Assembly: GCA_012965445.1 (NCBI GenBank)
Contig: DTSJ01000327.1
Span: 1-8,733, forward strand
Direction of reading: 5' to 3'
DNA from: Candidatus Hydrogenedentota bacterium
GTDB lineage: Bacteria > Hydrogenedentota > Hydrogenedentia > Hydrogenedentiales > GCA-2746185
Length of the DNA: 8,733 bases
Positions within the stretch are counted from its first letter, which is position 1, and the number at the start of each line of letters is the position of its first letter. The notes below the pieces were generated by a model, which was not told the origin of the DNA, did not search any database, and saw only the letters and a list, made by a program, of their open reading frames with translations. Below are positions 1 through 6,373 of this stretch, in pieces. Both the position numbers and the translations under genes were made by a program.

Positions 1-1981
1 GCTGGAATCCAGTTTCTGCTGCGCGGAAGTCGGGGAGGGTGAGTCCGGTATCAGCGTTGATGACTCCGACGAGCGTGACGGAGGGGTAGTCGTGTCCTTT
101 TGCGATCATTTGTGTGCCGACGAGGATATCTATTTGTCGGTTTGCGAATTGGTGGAGGATTTTTGCGTGGCTGTCTTTGCCCTGGGTGGTGTCACGGTCC
201 ATACGCGCGATGCGTGCTTCGGGGTATGCAGTCTGCAGGTAGTCTTCGATTTTCTGCGTGCCGGTGCCGAGGTAGATGAGGGGATTGAAGTGGCATTCTC
301 CGCATACGAGGGGTACGGGGTGCTGGGCGTTGCAGTAGTGGCACGCCATGTGGTTTCCTTTGGCGTGATAGGTGAGGGTGACGTTGCAGTGCAGGCATTC
401 GGCGGACCATCCGCATTGCGGACACAGGACGAACGGCGAGTGTCCGCGTCGATTGAGGAGAAGGATGACTTGTTCGTTTTGCGCGAGGCGCTGGGTGATT
501 GCGGTTTCGAGGACTCTGGAGAGGACGACTTCGCCGGCTTGCTCCTTTGATTCTTCGCGCATGTCGATAATTTCGACTTCTGGGAGTTCGCCGGATGTGG
601 CGCGCTCGTTGAGCTGGAGTCGGGTGGATTTTCCGCGTTCGGTGTTCTGGTAGGATTCGATGGAGGGCGTTGCCGAGCCGAGGATGCACACGGCCTGGTT
701 TTGTTGTGCGCGGACGATGGCGACGTCGCGGGCGTGGTATCGGGGTGTGTCTGATTGTTTGTAGGAGGTGTCGTGTTCTTCGTCGACGACGATGAGGCCG
801 AGGTTTTTGAGGGGCGCGAAAATGGCCGATCGTGCGCCGACGACGATTTGGACTTCGCCTCGCTGGACCCGCCGCCATTCGTCGAAGCGTTCGCCCTGGG
901 AAAGGCCGGAGTGGAGGACGGCGATTTTTTTGTCGAAGCGTGCCATGAGTCTGCCGACGGTCTGCGGGGTGAGTGATATTTCGGGGACGAGCATGATGGC
1001 TGTTTTGTCTAGGGCGAGGGTAAGTTCGATCACGTGGAGATAGACTTCGGTTTTTCCAGAGCCGGTGATGCCCTGGAGCAGGAAAGTGGCGTATTCTTCG
1101 CGTTGGAGAGTGTCCGCGATGGTATCGAATGCGGACTGCTGTTCCGGGTTGAGGTCAAATTTTTCGGCGTCGCCGGGGAGGAGATTTATGACGGGGCTTC
1201 GGTAGATTTCTTTTTTAGTGCGCTCGAGGAGCCCTTTTTCTTCCATGGTTTTTGCGGTACCGGAGGAAGCGCCATGCTGCATGTAGAGGGTCTGCGCGAG
1301 GAGTTCGCCAGAGTTTCGGAGGAGGTCGAGGTAGAGCGCGGCCTGTTTGGGTGCGCGGCGCTGGAGGGTGACGATTTTGGCTTTGGAAAGTGGCGGTGAA
1401 TCGGGCAGAGAGAGCCAGGTCTCGTGTTGGACGGTGATGCGTTCTTCGAGGACGATTGTTTCTTCGGAGAGGAGGTTTCTTTTGACGAGGGACAGGAGGT
1501 CTTTTTTGAGCGTGGGCGAGTCGACGTGCTTTTTGAGTTGGGTATCGGTGAGAGTTCCCTTGTGGGTGTGGAGGGTCGCGATAAGGGCACGCTGAGAGTC
1601 TGTGAATCGTCCGGCGGTGATGTTGTTCGTGAGGAGGGTGAATTTTTTTGAGGTGCGGACTGCGATGCCCGAGGGTATTGTTCCGTGGAGCGCTTCGCCT
1701 AGTGAGCAGCAGTAGTATTGCGCGATCCATTCGCAGACGTTCATCATGTCGGGCTGGATGACGGGTTTTTCGTCGAGGAGAGCCTGGATGCTGCGGGTTT
1801 TATCGAAATCGGTTTCGGTTTCGAGAGAGACGATGTAGCCCGTCTGGATCTGGCGCTGGAAAGGCACGATGACGCGCATGCCGGGACATAGTTTTCCGAG
1901 TAGTGTCTCGGGAATTTTATAGGTGAAGAGTTGGTCTAGGGGCAGGGGCAGCGCGACATGTGCGAAGGGGGGCGGGGACAT
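1..1981 (-). CDS. priA: Primosomal protein N' (PriA), replication restart DNA helicase, 3'-truncated by window edge
   Basis: PriA is a 3'-to-5' superfamily 2 helicase that recognises stalled or collapsed forks and starts reloading of the replicative helicase. The reading frame gives 660 residues before the left edge. Visible features are an N-terminal fork-binding region beginning with a V-ALPLPLDQLFTYKIP stretch, Walker A GITGSGKTE at residues 304-312, the DEEH box at 400-403, and LGSATPS just after. The zinc-binding insert has eight cysteines at 520, 523, 529, 532, 547, 550, 560 and 563, followed by a GTQMIAKGHD motif. The frame stops at LPDFRAAETGFQ, just before the expected QVAGRAGR motif, so about 80-100 residues are probably missing outside the window. 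The ATG at 1981 follows the HNH stop by 6 bases with no strong ribosome binding site, which suggests translational coupling. Nothing looks broken. The identification is secure. Confidence 0.97.
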   Translation of the reverse strand, partial: MSPPPFAHVALPLPLDQLFTYKIPETLLGKLCPGMRVIVPFQRQIQTGYIVSLETETDFDKTRSIQALLDEKPVIQPDMMNVCEWIAQYYCCSLGEALHGTIPSGIAVRTSKKFTLLTNNITAGRFTDSQRALIATLHTHKGTLTDTQLKKHVDSPTLKKDLLSLVKRNLLSEETIVLEERITVQHETWLSLPDSPPLSKAKIVTLQRRAPKQAALYLDLLRNSGELLAQTLYMQHGASSGTAKTMEEKGLLERTKKEIYRSPVINLLPGDAEKFDLNPEQQSAFDTIADTLQREEYATFLLQGITGSGKTEVYLHVIELTLALDKTAIMLVPEISLTPQTVGRLMARFDKKIAVLHSGLSQGERFDEWRRVQRGEVQIVVGARSAIFAPLKNLGLIVVDEEHDTSYKQSDTPRYHARDVAIVRAQQNQAVCILGSATPSIESYQNTERGKSTRLQLNERATSGELPEVEIIDMREESKEQAGEVVLSRVLETAITQRLAQNEQVILLLNRRGHSPFVLCPQCGWSAECLHCNVTLTYHAKGNHMACHYCNAQHPVPLVCGECHFNPLIYLGTGTQKIEDYLQTAYPEARIARMDRDTTQGKDSHAKILHQFANRQIDILVGTQMIAKGHDYPSVTLVGVINADTGLTLPDFRAAETGFQ

Positions 1982-1987
1982 GCTCGT

Positions 1988-2581
1988 CTACTCGCGGAGT
2001 TCGGAATCCCAGTAGGCGGTATCGATGAATCGCTGCCAACTGGACAGCTGGGTGGTGGGGATTCTGATGCCCATCGCAGGGAGCCATGCGGGTTTGACGG
2101 GTTTTTTGATTAGAGGCATGTTGGCTTGCTTCGGGGTGCGGTTTGCTTTTTGTACGTTGCAGGTAACGCATGCGAGCGCGAGGTTTTCCCAGGTATCCTT
2201 GCCGCCTTTTGACTGGGGGACTACGTGATCGATGGTGAGTTCAGATTTGGAGAGCCTTTTTCGGCAGTATTGGCAGGTGTGTTTGTCTCGTTCAAATATG
2301 TTTCTGCGTGAGAATCGCACTTCGCGCCGGAAGAACCCGTTGAAAGTGTTAAGGAGGATGACTTCGGGAACGCGGATGTCGCGGGTGGGGGTTGAAATCA
2401 TGCGGGATGATTTTTGCAATTTGGAGAGGTCGCACCAGTCATCGAAATCGTAGAGTGAATAATCTTCGGGATGTACGGCGCGAGCGAGGTCCTGGTACAG
2501 GAGTCCCATGGCACGGCGTACTGAGGCGACGTTTACGACGACCCATGATTTGTTGAGTACAAGTACTTGACCGTCCAGCAT
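1988..2581 (-). CDS. HNH endonuclease family protein
   Basis: This is a complete 197-residue small HNH nuclease. The C-terminal half carries the HNH core: C103-x2-C106, then D118-H119 (TIDHVVPQSKGG), N133 (WENL) and C138-x2-C141-N142. The four cysteines form the structural zinc site, and the DH pair plus the Asn/Cys end form the beta-beta-alpha-metal active site. The N-terminal 100 residues (LVLNKSWVVVNVASVRRA and RVPEVILL) match the stand-alone bacterial HNH proteins that are not intein or restriction enzymes. Their substrate is unsettled. The ATG at 2581 has an AAAAAGG stretch about 9 bases upstream, and a good promoter lies at 2681-2709. It is immediately upstream of priA and presumably cotranscribed with it. 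A role in DNA repair or recombination is inferred from this context only. Confidence 0.9.
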   Translation of the reverse strand: MLDGQVLVLNKSWVVVNVASVRRAMGLLYQDLARAVHPEDYSLYDFDDWCDLSKLQKSSRMISTPTRDIRVPEVILLNTFNGFFRREVRFSRRNIFERDKHTCQYCRKRLSKSELTIDHVVPQSKGGKDTWENLALACVTCNVQKANRTPKQANMPLIKKPVKPAWLPAMGIRIPTTQLSSWQRFIDTAYWDSELRE

Positions 2582-2736
2582 GCTGCGTTACCTTTTTCCC
2601 AGTGGTTCGCGACCTTCACTATTAGTTTGGCTAAATCGAAGGCCGCATTCGGCTGAGGTGCAATAGCCGATTGGGAATCTAGTATAGGGGTCTGCGGTGG
2701 TTTTTGCAAACTGGCCCAGGCCGATTTGATCGAAGG
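2582..2736. other. Intergenic region between kinase stop and HNH start
   Basis: This 155-base gap holds the HNH-priA promoter and about 90 bases of leader. No stem followed by a T-run was found on the minus strand, so kinase transcripts may read through into HNH-priA. A six-pair stem (TCGGCT/AGCCGA, loop of 10) is present in the leader but lacks a T-run. Confidence 0.5.
2681..2709 (-). promoter_or_regulatory. Sigma-70 promoter for the HNH-priA operon
   Basis: On the minus strand, TTGCAA (2709-2704) and TATACT (2686-2681) are separated by exactly 17 bases. The predicted transcript start is near 2674, giving a leader of about 93 bases before the HNH ATG. The -35 box begins only 28 bases after the kinase stop codon. 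Confidence 0.65.
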
Positions 2737-4413
2737 TTACCCGTCGATCTGGCTCGCGGGGATGACGCATCGAAATCCGACGGTGGTGAGTTGTGTTTCG
2801 GGGAAGAGTCCTTTTCGGCATGTGGCGGTGAGCTCAAGTGGGTCGGAATGCCATGAGCCTCCGCGGACGACTCTTCTGGGTTCGCTGTTCTGTGCGGAGG
2901 GCCCGCCTTTCGGGTTGTAGGTAACAAAGCTGTCGATGGTCCATTCAAAGACGTTTCCTGCGAGGTCGAACACGCCCTCTGGGGTTTGTCCAGAGTCGTG
3001 CATGGTAACGATTGAAGGCATGCCGAGGTAGTCGCCGTAGTTGCACAGTGTTGTGTCGGGTTCGAGACTGCCCCAGGGGTACTTACGGTCTTCTTTTCCT
3101 CGGGCGGCGCATTCCCATTGTCTCTCTGAGGGCAATTGTTTTCCAATCCATTTTGCGTAGGCGAGTGCATCGGCGAATGTGATTCCACTTGCCGGCTGGC
3201 GTGGCCCGTTGAGTTCGGGGTCTTCCCAGTATTTGGTTTTATTATGGTCAGTGTCGTTGATAAATTCGGCGTATTCTTCGAATGTGACGGGATATTTGTC
3301 AATATAGAATGGTTCTACGAATGCTTCGTGCTGTGGCGATTCTTCGGGAACGTCGTTTGATCCCATGATAAAACTGCCGCCTTCGATGAAAACCATGTTT
3401 CGTGTATCGATGGTTTTGCCTGAGGTGTTTGTAATTTCGGCGACTTCGCTGTTTTTGTATGATTCGTTGTAGGCGGCTTCGAGCTCGTTTCGAAATTCGG
3501 CTGCGGACTGGTATCTGCGTTCTTTCTGGGTCATGGTAGCGCGATTGAGGATTTGGACTATGGAGGGCGCGACGTCTTTTCTGGCGCGCATGACTTCAAT
3601 TTGTTCGTCTATGGGGGTTCGAAGTGTGAGAACTTCCTTCAGCATGAGACCTACGGTGTAGACATCTGAGCGCTGATCGATAGATTGATGGCGGCGCTGC
3701 TCCGGGGATGCGTATACGGCTGTCCCTATCATTCGTTTCCTTTTACCAGGGGCAGGGTCCTGGTTATCCCCTTCGTCTTCGATGGCTATCGCGAGGCCGA
3801 AATCGAGCACTTTGATTTTTTCGCCGGGCATGAGCATGACGTTTTCGGGTTTCAAGTCACGGTGAATGACCATTTTGTGTGCGTATTCGAGTCCTTCGAG
3901 GATCTGGAGTATGATGCGGATTGCGAGGCGTACCTCGAGGGGGCGCTTTAGATTTCGGTATTTTCTGAGGTAGTCGCGAAGGGTAGTGCCTTTGAGGAGT
4001 TCCATCGAGAGGTATAGAACGCCTTCGGGAGTGGTAGCGACATCGTGTACGGAAACGATGTTTTCGTGGCGGAGTCGTCGCGCAATTTGTGCTTCTTTAA
4101 TGAATCGCTGCTGCCCGGTCTGTGTCCTAAGAGCACGCGGATTCATGAATTTGAGGGCGACCTGCTCGTCGATAAGGCGATCATGTGCTTTGTATACTTC
4201 GCCCATGCCTCCTATTCCGATGGAAGCGCCGATAACGTATCGGTCGTTTACGATCGCGCCGCGTTCGAATTCTGTGCTTTGGATGGAGGCTTCTTTGGCG
4301 CTGTCGGGTACGATTAAGGGTGAGCCGCAGCCGAAGCAGATGCCCTGCCGTCCTGCGACAGTGGCGGGAACCTGGATGGTTAATGAACAGTTTGAGCAGA
4401 CTACTTGAATCAT
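2737..4413 (-). CDS. Serine/threonine protein kinase fused to an FGE-sulfatase (SUMF1-like) domain
   Basis: This is a complete 558-residue fusion. Residues 1-38 form a small zinc ribbon with cysteines 6, 9, 26 and 29. Residues about 57-320 are a Hanks-type kinase: GIGGMGEVY loop at 66-74, VALK lysine K88, E107 in the C-helix, HRDLKPEN at 184-191, DFG at 204-206 and SPE at 236-238. All catalytic residues are intact. After a short linker, residues about 338-553 form a formylglycine-generating-enzyme-like domain (MVFIEGGSFIMGS, LPSERQWECAARG, GNVFEW, VRGGSW, GFRC). No membrane segment separates the two domains, although many bacterial kinases of this sort have one, so the protein is probably cytoplasmic. 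By hand alignment with human FGE, the two catalytic cysteines are Ser523 and Leu528, so the domain is probably a binding module and not an oxidase. The ATG at 4413 is forced by an in-frame TGA four codons upstream. Its substrate is unknown. Confidence 0.95.
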   Translation of the reverse strand: MIQVVCSNCSLTIQVPATVAGRQGICFGCGSPLIVPDSAKEASIQSTEFERGAIVNDRYVIGASIGIGGMGEVYKAHDRLIDEQVALKFMNPRALRTQTGQQRFIKEAQIARRLRHENIVSVHDVATTPEGVLYLSMELLKGTTLRDYLRKYRNLKRPLEVRLAIRIILQILEGLEYAHKMVIHRDLKPENVMLMPGEKIKVLDFGLAIAIEDEGDNQDPAPGKRKRMIGTAVYASPEQRRHQSIDQRSDVYTVGLMLKEVLTLRTPIDEQIEVMRARKDVAPSIVQILNRATMTQKERRYQSAAEFRNELEAAYNESYKNSEVAEITNTSGKTIDTRNMVFIEGGSFIMGSNDVPEESPQHEAFVEPFYIDKYPVTFEEYAEFINDTDHNKTKYWEDPELNGPRQPASGITFADALAYAKWIGKQLPSERQWECAARGKEDRKYPWGSLEPDTTLCNYGDYLGMPSIVTMHDSGQTPEGVFDLAGNVFEWTIDSFVTYNPKGGPSAQNSEPRRVVRGGSWHSDPLELTATCRKGLFPETQLTTVGFRCVIPASQIDG

Positions 4414-4457
4414 CGAAAACGGTCAACTTTCCCCAAGAATAGTGGACTTTTATGGGA

Positions 4458-4487
4458 ATAATACCATTCTACCGGAAAAGATGCCAA
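4458..4487 (-). promoter_or_regulatory. Sigma-70 promoter for the kinase-FGE gene
   Basis: On the minus strand, TTGGCA (4487-4482) and TATTAT (4463-4458) are 18 bases apart. The predicted start is near 4451, giving a leader of about 38 bases. A GGGGAAAG stretch lies 13 bases before the ATG, which is rather far for a ribosome binding site. Confidence 0.55.
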
Positions 4488-4519
4488 GTGCTTGACGGGG
4501 GGATGTTTGAGGTTAACCT

Positions 4520-4548
4520 TTGACAAATATCGATTCTTGTTCTAAAGT
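4520..4548 (+). promoter_or_regulatory. Upstream tandem sigma-70 promoter of the first CFI-box gene
   Basis: A perfect TTGACA at 4520-4525 is followed after 17 bases by TAAAGT at 4543-4548. It lies 40 bases upstream of a second, better promoter facing the same way. Confidence 0.5.
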
Positions 4549-4559
4549 TAAAATATGTG

Positions 4560-4588
4560 TTGACAATGCCCCTCCGCGTTGCTAGTAT
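4560..4588 (+). promoter_or_regulatory. Main sigma-70 promoter of the first CFI-box gene
   Basis: A perfect TTGACA at 4560-4565 is followed by a 17-base spacer and TAGTAT at 4583-4588. The predicted start is near 4595, about 107 bases before the CDS ATG. The same TTGACAAT-17-TAGxxT layout precedes the paralogue at 6306. Confidence 0.7.
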
Positions 4589-4610
4589 CCATAAACGTAT
4601 TGTGCGGTTT

Positions 4611-4635
4611 GTGGAGGGTTTTGTGATGTCTCCAC
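4611..4635 (+). promoter_or_regulatory. Leader stem that can occlude a ribosome binding site
   Basis: GTGGAG (4611-4616) can pair with CTCCAC (4630-4635) across a 13-base loop. The left arm overlaps the GGAGGG ribosome binding site of the mini-ORF at 4626. There is no T-run behind it, so it is not a terminator. A six-pair stem is short and may be chance. Confidence 0.25.
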
Positions 4636-4667
4636 TCCGGTATGTTCTGTATGTAAATGTTGAATAG
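4626..4667 (+). CDS. Possible 13-residue leader peptide upstream of the first CFI-box gene
   Basis: ATG at 4626 opens a 13-codon frame (MSPLRYVLYVNVE) closed by TAG at 4665-4667. A strong GGAGGG lies at 4613-4618, seven bases before the ATG. It sits inside the predicted leader transcript and ends 34 bases before the next ATG. It could be a regulatory upstream ORF or chance. The peptide shows no obvious run of one amino acid that would suggest classical attenuation. Confidence 0.22.
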   Translation: MSPLRYVLYVNVE

Positions 4668-4701
4668 ACTGTTTTTGGAAACCAACGTAGGAGATTTGCA
4701 G

Positions 4702-6228
4702 ATGACTTTAAGAGATTGGATGAAAAACAAGGTTACCGTTTGTGCCGCTGTGGCATTGGTGCTGGCGACGGGTTTACCCCTGAAACATGTCTTGGGGGAT
4801 GTGACCATTTCAATTATCGATCCGATGGCTACGACGATCAAGATTTATACGCCGAATGCGGTTCTGCCGACGACGCTACTAGTTCCAGTTGAAGTTTACG
4901 TGGATTCAGGTGGCTCGTGGTCACTTACTGCGGGACAAGGTGTCACTTTCCAGCCGAGAACGAGTGGCGATGTGGAATCGGTCGAAATAAGCGTTACCGG
5001 CGGACTCGCGGATGATGCTACTGATGAGGGTTCGGGCTTATGGGTCGGCTTGGTCGATCTGGTGGACGCCACGGGCGCCGTGTCACCTTCTTTTGAGGCC
5101 ACTCTGAATGCGATAGGCACTATACCTGCTTATTACGAAGACCCGGCGTCTACGGTGACGGCGACACCTGTTACCCTTACGGTTAGCATCCTGGATGCGA
5201 GTGATGTTGACAGCAATGATGACGGCGATCCGATTCCGGATGACGATCAGATCATCAACCTTCTGCCAGACGATAATGATGAATCGGTTCGTTTGCAAGA
5301 TGTCGGTAGCGGCAGCAGTGTTATTGTTACTGTGCTGGAAGACTTGGATGGTAATGGTGCCAATGTAGGCACCGTTGTTGGGTTGTCTGGCGGTCGTACG
5401 GCTGATGTAAATGTTGAGGGTCCGGCATTCCTTGCGGCAGATTACGTGAGTGCGGGTGTGATTACGAATGCTGTCGTTATGGTAACCTTTGCTAACGATG
5501 TAGCAGAATTGCTGAGTTCCGGTACTGCTCCTGCTGACTTAGAAGTTGTTCAGGGCCTGATTGTACGCGTCGTTGTCCTGGTGTCTACTGACAATGGTAT
5601 TACTTGGGATGCGTACGAAGGTGATCTTCCGGCAGGATTCTCGATTGACATCGAGATTCTCGACGCAGTGACACCGGTCACCGCTGCAAATGTGTATGGA
5701 TTCGGACTTACTCGTCAATCCGATGGTACTTTTGCTCCTGAAACTGACGCGGCGAACGTAGAAATCGATCCGGCATCTTCCGCTACGCGTGCGACAGTTA
5801 CGGACGGCATTATTAACGCGGCGTTGTCTAATGCTAACTCCATGATTTCTGTTGCAACGACCGGCGGAGCCGGCGCGAGCAGTGGCGGCGGAAGCGGAAG
5901 CAGCAGCAGCACTTGCTTTATCGCTACTGCGGCTTATGGAACTCCGATGGCAGCTGAGATTGATACGCTTCGCGCGGTTCGCGACATGTATCTTTTGAAC
6001 AATGTTGCTGGCTCGGCGTTCGTGGATACCTACTATCGGTTGAGCCCGGCTGTTGCGGATAAAGTAGCTGAGAGCCCAATGCTTGCGGCATTGGTGCGTG
6101 CACTATTGACTCCGTTCGTGCTGCTTGGCAAACTGATTCTCGCGGCTCCAATGGCCCTTATGGGTCTTGTGCTTGCGGGCGCAGGTTTGCTGGTAGCTCA
6201 TCGTAGAACCCGCAGCCATCAATCCTAA
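4702..6228 (+). CDS. Exported protein with CFI-box C-terminal domain (paralogue 1)
   Basis: This is a 508-residue exported protein of unknown function. ATG 4702 is chosen because AGGAG at 4689-4693 stands eight bases upstream and because it begins a signal peptide (basic start, hydrophobic 11-27, likely cut after VLG near residue 32). An in-frame ATG at 4657 has no such site. Residues 33-385 are an acidic, Val/Thr-rich, probably beta-sandwich ectodomain with a Ca-binding-like loop D168-V-D-S-N-D-D-G-D at 168-176. Residues 386-404 are a Gly/Ser/Ala-rich linker. C405 begins the CFIATAAYG box, followed by LR-VRD, FVDTYYRLSP to 449, a hydrophobic stretch about 469-499 and the basic tail HRRTRSHQS. 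This matches what I recall as the CFI-box-CTERM family, a presumed sorting or anchoring module without a proven mechanism. It has its own promoters and terminator. Confidence 0.85.
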   Translation: MTLRDWMKNKVTVCAAVALVLATGLPLKHVLGDVTISIIDPMATTIKIYTPNAVLPTTLLVPVEVYVDSGGSWSLTAGQGVTFQPRTSGDVESVEISVTGGLADDATDEGSGLWVGLVDLVDATGAVSPSFEATLNAIGTIPAYYEDPASTVTATPVTLTVSILDASDVDSNDDGDPIPDDDQIINLLPDDNDESVRLQDVGSGSSVIVTVLEDLDGNGANVGTVVGLSGGRTADVNVEGPAFLAADYVSAGVITNAVVMVTFANDVAELLSSGTAPADLEVVQGLIVRVVVLVSTDNGITWDAYEGDLPAGFSIDIEILDAVTPVTAANVYGFGLTRQSDGTFAPETDAANVEIDPASSATRATVTDGIINAALSNANSMISVATTGGAGASSGGGSGSSSSTCFIATAAYGTPMAAEIDTLRAVRDMYLLNNVAGSAFVDTYYRLSPAVADKVAESPMLAALVRALLTPFVLLGKLILAAPMALMGLVLAGAGLLVAHRRTRSHQS

Positions 6229-6257
6229 GAAGTTGTAAAAACAGTCTATATGTAGTG

Positions 6258-6292
6258 CAGCGCGGAGGCGAAAGCTTCCGCGCTGTTTTTTT
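6258..6292 (+). terminator. Rho-independent terminator of CFI-box gene 1
   Basis: A 12-pair G+C-rich stem (CAGCGCGGAGGC with GCTTCCGCGCTG, one G-T wobble) encloses a GAAA tetraloop and is followed by seven T residues. It begins 30 bases after the stop codon. It is a textbook terminator that separates the two paralogues into different transcripts. Confidence 0.95.
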
Positions 6293-6305
6293 AGTGCAAA
6301 AACCA

Positions 6306-6334
6306 TTGACAATCGCGTACAATATTAGTAGATT
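6306..6334 (+). promoter_or_regulatory. Sigma-70 promoter of CFI-box gene 2
   Basis: TTGACA at 6306-6311 is followed by a 17-base spacer and TAGATT at 6329-6334. It begins only 14 bases after the T-run of the preceding terminator. The predicted leader is about 33 bases. Confidence 0.6.
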
Positions 6335-6373
6335 GTAGAACGTGTTATTACGTTTTCACAGGAGAATCTTCTT

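Larger units (their letters stand above)
4414..4701. other. Divergent intergenic region between kinase and first CFI-box gene
   Basis: These 288 bases hold one leftward promoter (4458-4487), two tandem rightward promoters (4520-4548 and 4560-4588), and a roughly 110-base leader for the downstream gene containing a possible mini-ORF and stem. No repeat or RNA gene was recognised. Confidence 0.6.

Noticed and set aside
92..1651. Several open frames on the plus strand opposite priA
   Set aside because: The minus-strand frame carries every PriA helicase motif and the eight-Cys zinc insert without a break. The plus-strand frames show no domain sense and are shadows.
2645..2675. Stem TCGGCT/AGCCGA as a terminator for the kinase gene
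   Set aside because: It has only six pairs, no following T-run, and lies downstream of the HNH promoter, within its leader.
2679..3302. A 207-codon minus-strand frame inside the kinase-FGE gene
   Set aside because: It overlaps the well-supported FGE-like domain in another frame and is low-complexity Ser/Thr/Pro/Asn.
2740..3400. Active sulfatase-modifying enzyme (formylglycine generation)
   Set aside because: The catalytic cysteine positions are Ser and Leu, and no sulfatase gene is nearby.
4657..4701. Upstream ATG start for CFI gene 1 adding 15 residues
   Set aside because: It has no ribosome binding site and would bury the signal peptide. ATG 4702 has AGGAG at the best distance.
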